From: VRUE01 sp963728835
GTDB taxonomy: Bacteria > Actinomycetota > Thermoleophilia > Solirubrobacterales > 70-9
Direction: 5' to 3'
Assembly: GCA_963728835.1 (NCBI GenBank)
Contig: CAVSKZ010000002.1
Coordinates: forward strand, 806,001-870,000
DNA: 64,000 bases
Position numbers and translations under genes: made by a program. How positions within the stretch are numbered: the first letter of the stretch is position 1; each line of letters begins with the position of its first letter. The notes under the pieces are model-generated. The model did not search any database. It was not told the origin of the DNA and worked only from the letters and a program-made list of their open reading frames with translations. Of this stretch, positions 8,651-15,411 are shown in pieces.

Positions 8651-9013
8651 ATGGACGATCTAGGCGCACCGAACTCTCATCTCGTGCTGCAGGCGGGCGT
8701 TCCCGTCTACTCGAGCGACGGCAAGAAGCTGGGCGAGGTCGAGTACGTCCTCGCCGTGCCCGACGACGACATCTTCGACGGCATCGTGCTGGACACGAGC
8801 GCCCTGCCGGGCGGCCACCGGTTCGTCGACGCCCCCGAGGTCGAGGCGATCTACGAGCGCGGCGTGGTGCTGAAGATCGACGCCGCCACAGCGGAGAACC
8901 TGCCCAAGCCGAGCGCCAATCCCGGCTCGATCGAGGTCGGGCCCGACGACATGGTCAAGGGACGCAACGACAAGCTCCGGCGCGCCTGGGACCTGATCTC
9001 CGGCAAGGGCTGA
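8651..9013 (+). CDS. PRC-barrel-like small protein
   Basis: 120 residues from ATG 8651 (MDDLGAPNSHLVLQAGVPVY); an in-frame start at 8618 is less likely because those 11 residues look non-conserved. The pattern GVPVYSSDGKKLGEVEYVL followed by DIFDGIVLDT and a hydrophobic strand (YERGVVLKI) fits a PRC-barrel fold, found in small adaptor-like or stress proteins. The C-terminal third is charged and ends KLRRAWDLISGKG. Divergent from the ABM-like gene and convergent with the symporter (one base between stop codons). Function unknown. Confidence 0.7.
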   Translation: MDDLGAPNSHLVLQAGVPVYSSDGKKLGEVEYVLAVPDDDIFDGIVLDTSALPGGHRFVDAPEVEAIYERGVVLKIDAATAENLPKPSANPGSIEVGPDDMVKGRNDKLRRAWDLISGKG

Positions 9014-9014
9014 G

Positions 9015-9905
9015 CTATGCCTCGGCCGGCGCCGGGGACACCAACTCCTCCGGCTCCGCGTTGCGGCGGCTCATCGCCCAGGCGAAGACGCCGCCGGTGC
9101 CGAGCATGAACGAGGCGTAGACCGCGGCCGGGATGCTGACGTCGGCGGCAAGGGGGGCGGCTACCGCGATCGCCAGCGCCGAGTTGTGGATGCCGAGCTC
9201 GAGCGCGATCGCGGTCGACTGGCGGTCGCCGAGCCGCGCCAGCTTGGATATCGCGAAGCTGAGCGACATCGCCGCGACGTTGAGGGCGAGGGCCGCGCCC
9301 GCCACCTCGGCGACGTTCTCGGCGACCGTGTCGTACTCGCTGGCGATCGCGCCGCCGACGACGACCGCGAAGAGGCCGAGCGCGATCGCCCTCACCCTTG
9401 GGTAGATCGCTTCGACCTGCTCGGGCCGCCGCCTGCGCAGCTCCATCCCGATCGCGACCGGGACGACCGTGATCGCGAATACCCGCGCCACGACCCCGAG
9501 CATGCTCACGTCGCCGATCCCGGTCGCGTCGAAGTGGTTGGTGGCGAGCTCGAGGAAGAGCGGCACCGTGACGACCGCGCCGACGCTGCTGATCGCCGTC
9601 ATCGTCACCGACAGCGCCGTGTCGCCGCGCGACAGGTGCGTCAGCATGTTGGCCATCATCCCGCCGGGCGAGGCCCCGAGCAGGACGAGGCCGACCGCCA
9701 GCTCCGGCGGCAGCGAGAACAGCTCCGCCATCGCGAACGCGAGCAGCGGCGAGATCAGGGCCAGGTTGAGCATCCCGATCGCCACCCCCTTCGGCGCGAC
9801 GAGCACGCGCCGGAAGTCATCGCGGGTGAGGGTCAGGCCGAGGCTGCACATGATCACGGCGATGGCGGCCGGCAGCAGAACCGTGGTGAGCAGCGGGTTG
9901 TCCAC
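9015..9905 (-). CDS. Bile acid:sodium symporter family transporter
   Basis: 296 residues from a GTG at 9905 (VDNPLLTTVLLPAAIAVIMC). The frame is open further upstream, but that is antisense to the FKBP gene. About nine or ten helices are visible. Family features are SLGLTLTRDDF in the first helical pair, GASPGGMMANMLTHL, a Na-site-like region with SVTMTAISS, and ELGIHNSALAIAVA in the last third, which corresponds to the unwound crossover. These proteins couple Na+ to uptake of organic anions; the actual substrate is unknown. It is transcribed divergently from the FKBP lipoprotein pair. Confidence 0.88.
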   Translation of the reverse strand: MDNPLLTTVLLPAAIAVIMCSLGLTLTRDDFRRVLVAPKGVAIGMLNLALISPLLAFAMAELFSLPPELAVGLVLLGASPGGMMANMLTHLSRGDTALSVTMTAISSVGAVVTVPLFLELATNHFDATGIGDVSMLGVVARVFAITVVPVAIGMELRRRRPEQVEAIYPRVRAIALGLFAVVVGGAIASEYDTVAENVAEVAGAALALNVAAMSLSFAISKLARLGDRQSTAIALELGIHNSALAIAVAAPLAADVSIPAAVYASFMLGTGGVFAWAMSRRNAEPEELVSPAPAEA

Positions 9906-9978
9906 GCGGTGAGGGTAGAGAGTCGGCGGGGATCGGCCGGCCACCGCCGTCGCGCTCGGTCGCGTAGCATTGCCGGCC

Positions 9979-10503
9979 GTGAAGGCCCTGGTGTTGACGA
10001 TCGCGGCGTGTGCGGCCCTGCTGCTTGCCGCCTGTGGCGATGACGACTCGACCACCGGGTCCGACTCGACCGCCAGCACGGCCGAGCAGGCCGAATCGGC
10101 TCCGGCGGGGGGCGAGACCACTCCGGCGGAGGGCGAGACGAAGCCGAAGGTGACGGTGCCGAACGGCGCGCCGCCCAAGGAGCTGACGATCGACGACCTC
10201 GAAGTCGGCAGCGGCGCCGAAGCGAAAGCCGGCGACACCGTCACCGTCCATTACGTCGGTGTCAACTACGACAGCGGCAAAGAGTTCGAAGCCTCCTGGG
10301 ACACTGGCCAACCCTTCTCCTTCCAGCTGAGCTCGGGGCAGGTGATCCCCGGCTGGGAACAGGGCGTGGAGGGAATGAAGGTCGGCGGCCGGCGCGAGCT
10401 GACGATCCCTCCGAACCTCGCTTACGGCCCGGCGGGCTCCCCGCCGGCGATCGGCCCCAACGAAACGCTGATCTTCGTCATCGACCTCGAGTCGATCGAA
10501 TAG
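9979..10503 (+). CDS. FKBP-type peptidyl-prolyl isomerase lipoprotein
   Basis: 174 residues from GTG 9979; a TTG nine bases upstream is the alternative. A lipobox ends LLLAAC, giving a lipid-anchored Cys, followed by a Ser/Thr/Glu linker with repeated GGETTPAEGET. The FKBP domain covers about 70-174. Catalytic-pocket residues are conserved: VHYVGVNYDSGKEFEASW, FSFQLSSGQVIPGWEQG, LAYGPAGSPPAIGPNETLIF. It should catalyse proline isomerisation of exported proteins outside the membrane. A paralogue follows 44 bp downstream, presumably by tandem duplication. Confidence 0.9.
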   Translation: MKALVLTIAACAALLLAACGDDDSTTGSDSTASTAEQAESAPAGGETTPAEGETKPKVTVPNGAPPKELTIDDLEVGSGAEAKAGDTVTVHYVGVNYDSGKEFEASWDTGQPFSFQLSSGQVIPGWEQGVEGMKVGGRRELTIPPNLAYGPAGSPPAIGPNETLIFVIDLESIE

Positions 10504-10547
10504 CGCCTGCCGCGCCCGGATCTCGCGGCGTCGCGTAAGATCATTGC

Positions 10548-11162
10548 GTGAATTTTCCCAGACTAATCGTGTGGATATGCGCTGTGGCGGCCGGCCTGGC
10601 ATTGGCCGCCTGCGGCGGGGGCGATGCACCGGTTGCGTCTGAGACCACCACCACCACAACCACCACCACCACAACCACGACCACCGCGGCGAAGTCCGAC
10701 GAGACACAGGACGTCAAGCACCTGGGCTCCGGGATACGCGCCTATAAAGCCGAAGGGACCCTCAATCCGGTGTTCGAAGTCGACGGCACGCCCGCTCCGC
10801 CGAAGGTGACGGTGCCGCCCGGCCCCCCGCCGGGGAACCTCGTCGTCAAGGTCCTGAAGGAGGGGGTGGGGAACGTTCGCGCGAAGTGGGGGCAGCGCCT
10901 CGACGTCCATCACGTCGGCGTCAACTACAAGACCAAGGAACGATTCGAGACCTTCTGGGGGAAGGACAACGTCTTCTCCTTCACCTTCGGCTCGGGCGAA
11001 GTGCGCGACGGCTGGGAAACCGGCCTGAAAGGGATGAAGCTCGGAGGCCAGCGCGAACTGATCCTGCCTTCGAGGCTCGCCTACGGCACCGGGGCCCTGC
11101 TCTACGTGGTCGAGCTGGTCAGGATCGAGCCCTTACGGAAAACGCTCTTCAGGAAGAAGTAG
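10548..11162 (+). CDS. Divergent FKBP-like lipoprotein with poly-Thr linker
   Basis: 204 residues from GTG 10548. Lipobox LALAAC, then a run of 14 threonines and an extended spacer before an FKBP domain at about 95-200. Compared with its upstream paralogue, key pocket positions have changed: VHYVG is VHHVG, VIPGWE is VRDGWE, and the loop after LAYG is shortened so that LAYGTGALLYVVEL joins directly. In the family these positions line the prolyl pocket, so catalysis may be weak or lost, leaving a binding or chaperone role (inference). Same strand and probably the same operon as the upstream FKBP gene. Confidence 0.85.
   Translation: MNFPRLIVWICAVAAGLALAACGGGDAPVASETTTTTTTTTTTTTTAAKSDETQDVKHLGSGIRAYKAEGTLNPVFEVDGTPAPPKVTVPPGPPPGNLVVKVLKEGVGNVRAKWGQRLDVHHVGVNYKTKERFETFWGKDNVFSFTFGSGEVRDGWETGLKGMKLGGQRELILPSRLAYGTGALLYVVELVRIEPLRKTLFRKK
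10644..10685 (+). repeat. Threonine-codon microsatellite (14 Thr codons)
   Basis: Fourteen consecutive ACN codons (mostly ACC, with ACA twice and ACG once) encode the lipoprotein linker. The near-identical triplets make length change by slippage possible without loss of frame. Confidence 0.9.
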
Positions 11163-11196
11163 GACGTCTCTTGCGCGTTAGCGCGATCATCTCCGC

Positions 11197-12228
11197 GTGA
11201 CGACGCGCGTGGTGCTCGCCCAGCGGCTCGCTGCCCAGGGCCTCTCCGGCAGGCCGGAACGGGACCCGGTTGCGGTGGCGCGACGGTTGCTCGCGATCCA
11301 GGGCCAGGACCCGCGGGGAGCCCGCCTCGCCGTCAGGGCGCGAAGCGAGGGCCTCGGCGCCGCGGACGTGGACCGGGCCCTGAGCGAGGAGCGCTCGCTG
11401 CTGATCACCTGGCTCAACCGCGGCACCCTGCATTTGGTTCGCAGTGAGGACTACCCGTGGCTGCAGATGCTGACCACGCCGCCCTTGCTCACCTCGTGCA
11501 GCCGGCGACTCCGCCAGGAGGGCGTCGCACCCGAGCTCGGCGAGCGTGCCGTGGCGACGATCGAGCGCGCCCTCGCCGACGAGGGCCCCCTGACCCGGCA
11601 CCAGCTGCGCGAACGCCTCGATTCCGCCGGCGTCCCGACGCAGGGGCAGGCCCTGATCCACCTCCTCTTCCTCGCGGCGGTGCGCGGGGTCCTCGTGCGC
11701 GGCCCGATGGCCGGCAAGGACCACGCCTACGCGCTCGTCCGCGACTGGCTCGGGCCGGCGAAGCCGATCGACCGCGACGTCGCCCTCGCCGAGTTGGCCC
11801 GCCGCTACCTGATCGGCCATGCCCCCGCCGGCGACCGCGACCTCGCCAAGTGGGCCGGCCTGCCTCTGCGGGACGCCCGCGCCGGCCTCGCCGCGATCGC
11901 CTCCGAGATGGTCGAACGCGAGGACGGCCTCGTCCACCTCGCGGCCAGCCCGCCCCAGGAAGAGGTGCCCGGCCCGTGCCTGATCGGCGCCTACGACCCG
12001 GTCCTGCTCGGCTGGACCTCGCGCGAGGCGATCGTCGGCCCGCACACCCACCTGGTCACCAGCAACGGCCTCTTCCGCCCCTTCGCCATGGTCGACGGCC
12101 GCGCCGTGGCCACCTGGAGGCTGAACCGCGGCAAGGTGACGATCGAGCCTCTCGACCCGATCGCCGAGAAGGCGACTGCGGCTCTCGAAGCCGACGCCGC
12201 CGACGTCGAGCGCTTCATGGCCGGCTGA
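11197..12228 (+). CDS. Winged-helix DNA-binding domain protein, AlkZ/HTH_42 family
   Basis: 343 residues from GTG 11197. The N-terminal LAIQGQDPRGA carries the Q-x-Q signature (Q35, Q37), which in Streptomyces AlkZ is the catalytic motif of a DNA glycosylase that unhooks crosslinks. The rest has the family's tandem winged-helix pattern (LITWLNRGTLHLV, ALADEGPLTRHQL, then HTHLVTSNGLFRP and AVATWRLNRGKVTIE near the end). Most family members are unstudied; a DNA-repair role is inferred from the motif. Stands between the FKBP pair and a convergent MFS gene; the shared hairpin at 12246 ends both transcripts. Confidence 0.85.
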   Translation: MTTRVVLAQRLAAQGLSGRPERDPVAVARRLLAIQGQDPRGARLAVRARSEGLGAADVDRALSEERSLLITWLNRGTLHLVRSEDYPWLQMLTTPPLLTSCSRRLRQEGVAPELGERAVATIERALADEGPLTRHQLRERLDSAGVPTQGQALIHLLFLAAVRGVLVRGPMAGKDHAYALVRDWLGPAKPIDRDVALAELARRYLIGHAPAGDRDLAKWAGLPLRDARAGLAAIASEMVEREDGLVHLAASPPQEEVPGPCLIGAYDPVLLGWTSREAIVGPHTHLVTSNGLFRPFAMVDGRAVATWRLNRGKVTIEPLDPIAEKATAALEADAADVERFMAG

Positions 12229-12245
12229 GCCCCTCGAACCCTCCC

Positions 12246-12292
12246 TTCCGGTGCGCCTTTTCCGGTTAATGGCTGGAAAAGGCGCACCGGAA
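12246..12292. terminator. Bidirectional terminator hairpin
   Basis: A perfect 18-bp inverted repeat (ttccggtgcgccttttcc at 12246-12263 and its complement at 12275-12292) with an 11-base loop sits between two convergent genes whose stops are at 12228 and 12302. Each arm carries a four-base T or A run next to the loop. Symmetry and position fit a shared terminator. Confidence 0.75.
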
Positions 12293-12301
12293 GCCGTGAG
12301 C

Positions 12302-13573
12302 TCAGCCCTCGGGTGCAGGCTGGGCCGGGGCCGGGGGCTCGTCGCCGAGGCCGGTGTCGACCGGCGGACCGACCGGGCCGGTCGGGGTCCAGCCGCCGTA
12401 CATGCGCAGCAGGGCGAGCAGGCCGAGGGCCCCGGCGAGGGCGGAGAGGCCGCCCGCGTAGGCCAGCGTGCCGCGAGCGCCGATCGCGGCGACCAGCAGC
12501 CCGCCGGCTGCGAAGGCGCCCAGCTCGGCGGTGTTGCGGATGCCGTTGTAGGCGGCGAAGGCGCGGCCGTGGAGGTGATCCGGCACGCGGACGTGGATCA
12601 GGCTGCGGAACATCACGTTCTTCAGCCCGTGCGAGAGCCCGCCGAAGAACGAGCAGGCGAGGAAGAAGCCGAAGCTGAGCCAGAGGGCGGGCAGCGCCAG
12701 GGCAGCGCCCTGGGTTGCGGCGGCGAGCAGCCCGACGGTTGCGACGGCGACCGCGGCGACGCGGCGGGAGAGCAGCATCGCGCCGAGCGCCATGCCGACG
12801 GTCCAGATCGAGAGCATTGCGCCGTAGGCGACGTCGCCGCGGCCGAGCACGTCCTCGACGAAGAAAAGCTCGCCGACCCAGACCGCGGACATGAAGAGCA
12901 GGGAGGCGAAGGCGACGGTCATCACCAGCGCCAGGACCCGGTCGCCGAAGAGGAAGGCGATGCCGTCACGCGCCCGTGGAGTCCGCTCGCCCTCGCCCAG
13001 CTCCTCCGGCCGCCGCCTCACCTTCAGCGAGAGGGCGGCGACGGCGACGAAGGCGAAGGTCGCGGCGTCGACGAGCATCGCCAGCTCGAGCCCGCCGGCG
13101 GCGAAGAGGAGGCCGCCGGCGATCGGGCCGGCGCCGAAGCCGATGTAGCGAGCGGTCTCGATGTGGCCATTTGCCTCCTGGATGCGGTCGTCGCCCGCCA
13201 GCGGGGGGACGAGGGCGAACTCGGCCGGCTGCGAGGTGGCGAAGACCGTGCCGATGAGCGCGGTGAGGATCAGGACCGGGGCGAGCGCGTCGGCGAAGGC
13301 AACCGCGGCAGCCGCCGCCGCCCCCAGGCCAGAGACCGCCGCCAGCAGACGGGTGGCCTCGATCCGGTCGACCAGCAGCCCGACGTGCCCGGCGACGAGG
13401 ACCGAGGGGCCGAAGAGGCATACCCAGAGCGCGGCTACGGCGAAGCCGGAGTCGGCCATCTCCTTGACGTGGAGCCCCAGTGCCACGATCGCCACCCAGT
13501 CCCCGAGCGCCGAGACGCCGATCGAAGCCGCGACGAGCCGGAAGTCCCGATCGCGGAAGAGGCTGGGCTTCAC
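12302..13573 (-). CDS. MFS transporter (enterobactin-exporter/tetracycline-like family)
   Basis: 423 residues from GTG 13573 (VKPSLFRDRDFRLVAASIGV). Twelve membrane helices are visible in two halves separated by a loop (SLKVRRRPEELGEGERTPR). The opening RDRDFRLV and ALGDWVAIVALGLHV fit the MFS_3/EntS branch of drug or siderophore exporters, as does a conserved acid in helix 1. The C-terminus is a cytoplasmic Pro/Ala tail. Substrate unknown. It ends at the shared hairpin at 12246 and is preceded 40 bp upstream by the stop of the DUF6159-MlaD gene on the same strand. Confidence 0.87.
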   Translation of the reverse strand: MKPSLFRDRDFRLVAASIGVSALGDWVAIVALGLHVKEMADSGFAVAALWVCLFGPSVLVAGHVGLLVDRIEATRLLAAVSGLGAAAAAAVAFADALAPVLILTALIGTVFATSQPAEFALVPPLAGDDRIQEANGHIETARYIGFGAGPIAGGLLFAAGGLELAMLVDAATFAFVAVAALSLKVRRRPEELGEGERTPRARDGIAFLFGDRVLALVMTVAFASLLFMSAVWVGELFFVEDVLGRGDVAYGAMLSIWTVGMALGAMLLSRRVAAVAVATVGLLAAATQGAALALPALWLSFGFFLACSFFGGLSHGLKNVMFRSLIHVRVPDHLHGRAFAAYNGIRNTAELGAFAAGGLLVAAIGARGTLAYAGGLSALAGALGLLALLRMYGGWTPTGPVGPPVDTGLGDEPPAPAQPAPEG

Positions 13574-13613
13574 GCGCTCAGGATATGGCCGACTGGTCGG
13601 ACCGGAGACGTCG

Positions 13614-14846
13614 CTAGGACGACCGCCCGGCCACAGCGCCGCCGGGCGGAGGCCTGCCTATGCGCAGGTAGGCGACGCCGTTGACCCGGCCAACCAGCGC
13701 GGGCTGGGTTTCGACGACGTAGCGAAGACTCGGTTCGACCCGGAAGACGACGCGGACGAGCGTCCCCGACGGCTCGATGCTCTGTATGGCCCCGACCTGG
13801 CGATGCTCGTAGACGACCGGCGTGCCGGGCCGGAAGTCGGGCACGTTGGTCGCCACGTAGTCGAGGTGGAACCAGCCCTCGGCGGCAGTGTGTCGCTCGC
13901 GCGGGCCGACGATCGCGACGATCACGGTCAGGAGCACGAAGAGGCCGAGGATCGGTCCGCCGATGCGCAAGATCCACGACTTGCGCTTCTGCCGCGCCGG
14001 GTCTGCGATGAAGGGATAGGCGAGGTCAGCGGAGGAAAAACCCCCGATCGGGGCCTCGATCGCGTAGCGATAGAGGGCGACGGCGAAGACCTGCTGAGTG
14101 GCGGCGACGGCCGCGAAAAGCGCGAACAGGCCGGCCAGGCCGAGGCCGATCAGGGCAGCCCCGCTGCCGGGGTGCTCCTCGAGCAGGGCGCCGCCGATGC
14201 CGAGCATGATGCCCAGCGGGACCGCCACCACCACCGACCAGGCGCCGATCGAGACGCGGCCCGCGATGCCCTCTCCCCAGCGGTCCTTGACCAGTCCGGT
14301 CGAGCGCTTGATCGCATCGACCGGCCCGATCCCCTCCATCGCCAGGATCGGCACCACGAAGAGCGTGGCCAGGCCCCAGGCGGCGCCGACGAGCCAGGCC
14401 ATCAGCCGCGCGCCGCCGGGCAGGCGACTCGCCAGCTCGTTGATCAGCATGCCGACGAGGGTCGAGATCAAGGCCCAGGCAGCGATCCGGCCGCGTTTGC
14501 CATAAGCCATGCGCAGCGCCTCGCCGGCGCTCAGCCGCTCGCCGTCGAAGGCGGCGCTGGCGGCGCAGGCGAGGGCGACGTTGAAGAAGACGCTTGCCAG
14601 CGTCGAGGGGTAGAGGGCAAGCAGGATCACGGGTCCGAGCGCGTGTCCCGAATCGCCTCCGGACCCGATGCCCGCGACCAGGAGGACGAGGAAGGCGAAG
14701 ACGATCGCCGAGACGATGCCTCCCGCGGCAAGGACCATCATCGTGCGGTCCTTGCGGATCAACGCCCAGGCGACCATCGTCAGCCGCCAGCCGCGGCTGA
14801 CTTTCCCCTCTTCCCAGGCGGCCGGTGACGTCGAGTGTGCCTCCAT
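13614..14846 (-). CDS. DUF6159-type membrane protein with C-terminal MlaD/MCE-like domain
   Basis: 410 residues from ATG 14846; a GTG at 14873 is an alternative. Residues 20-275 are a six-helix membrane domain with AWALIRKDR, AIKRSTGLVKDRWGEGI and VALYRYA, closely like the second DUF6159 protein at 38902 (KRSAGLFKSRWGQQI, VALYRYALDG). After a further helix at 294-313 comes a segment absent from that paralogue: DFRPGTPVVYEHRQVGAIQS, later VFRVEPSL and VNGVAYLRIG at 328-397. This matches the core of MlaD/MCE domains, which form lipid-carrying hexamers. A lipid-transport-linked role is inferred. Same strand as the MFS gene, 40 bp upstream of it. Confidence 0.75.
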   Translation of the reverse strand: MEAHSTSPAAWEEGKVSRGWRLTMVAWALIRKDRTMMVLAAGGIVSAIVFAFLVLLVAGIGSGGDSGHALGPVILLALYPSTLASVFFNVALACAASAAFDGERLSAGEALRMAYGKRGRIAAWALISTLVGMLINELASRLPGGARLMAWLVGAAWGLATLFVVPILAMEGIGPVDAIKRSTGLVKDRWGEGIAGRVSIGAWSVVVAVPLGIMLGIGGALLEEHPGSGAALIGLGLAGLFALFAAVAATQQVFAVALYRYAIEAPIGGFSSADLAYPFIADPARQKRKSWILRIGGPILGLFVLLTVIVAIVGPRERHTAAEGWFHLDYVATNVPDFRPGTPVVYEHRQVGAIQSIEPSGTLVRVVFRVEPSLRYVVETQPALVGRVNGVAYLRIGRPPPGGAVAGRSS

Positions 14847-14945
14847 CCGAGGAGCTATCGGCACAGGGCCCACTCCGGTTTAGCCCCGCCCCCCTCGGCC
14901 CTGCTAGAAGATCGGAAAGGCAAAGTGGCGAACGAGGAGGAAGAG

Positions 14946-15326
14946 ATGGGACAGCCAGTGGTTCACTTCGAGGTGGTCGGCAAGGACGGCGCCAGGCTGC
15001 AGAGCTACTACGCCGAGCTCTTCGACTGGGACGTCAACGCCGACAACGAGATGAAATACGGCCTCGTCGACCGCGAGGCCAACAGCAACGCCGAAGGCAT
15101 CGGCCTGGGCGGGGGCATCGGCCAGGGCCCCGAGGGCTACGAGGGGCACGTCACCTTCTACGTCGAAGTCCCCAGCGTCGAGGAGGCCCTGAGCAAGGCC
15201 GAAGCCCTCGGCGGCACCCGCGTCATGGGCCCCGAGACGATCATGGGCCGCATGGTCCTCGGCCAGCTCAAAGACCCGGAGGGAAACGTGATCGGCCTGA
15301 TCGAGGGCCCTCGCAAGTCCGAATAG
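14946..15326 (+). CDS. VOC family (glyoxalase/bleomycin-resistance fold) protein
   Basis: 126 residues from ATG 14946 with GAGGAGGAAG just upstream. Paired beta-alpha-beta-beta-beta units are visible: PVVHFEVVGKDGARLQSYY then LFDWDV, and GHVTFYVEVPSVEEALSKAE then VMGPETI and LGQLKDPEGNVIGLIEG. This resembles the CFP32/glyoxalase-like group. Metal ligand positions (H in VVHFEV, E in VIGLIEG) are plausible, but the reaction is unknown. It ends at a hairpin at 15327 and is the last native-looking gene before the low-GC SIR2-kinase gene. Confidence 0.85.
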   Translation: MGQPVVHFEVVGKDGARLQSYYAELFDWDVNADNEMKYGLVDREANSNAEGIGLGGGIGQGPEGYEGHVTFYVEVPSVEEALSKAEALGGTRVMGPETIMGRMVLGQLKDPEGNVIGLIEGPRKSE

Positions 15327-15356
15327 GCCTGCCGGAGCCTTGCGGTGCCGGTAGGC
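15327..15356 (+). terminator. Hairpin after the VOC gene
   Basis: gcctgccgg (15327-15335) pairs with ccggtaggc (15348-15356) with one mismatch and a 12-base loop, starting right after the VOC stop. It also marks the left limit of the low-GC segment. Confidence 0.45.
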
Positions 15357-15411
15357 AGGATAACTTCGCTTGCCGTACGGAACGGGTTATAGAGTGCCAA
15401 TCCAATCTTCC

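Noticed and set aside
10644..10685. ACC repeat run as a CRISPR or tandem-repeat locus
   Set aside because: Repeats are codons of a Thr linker in a lipoprotein; no spacers.
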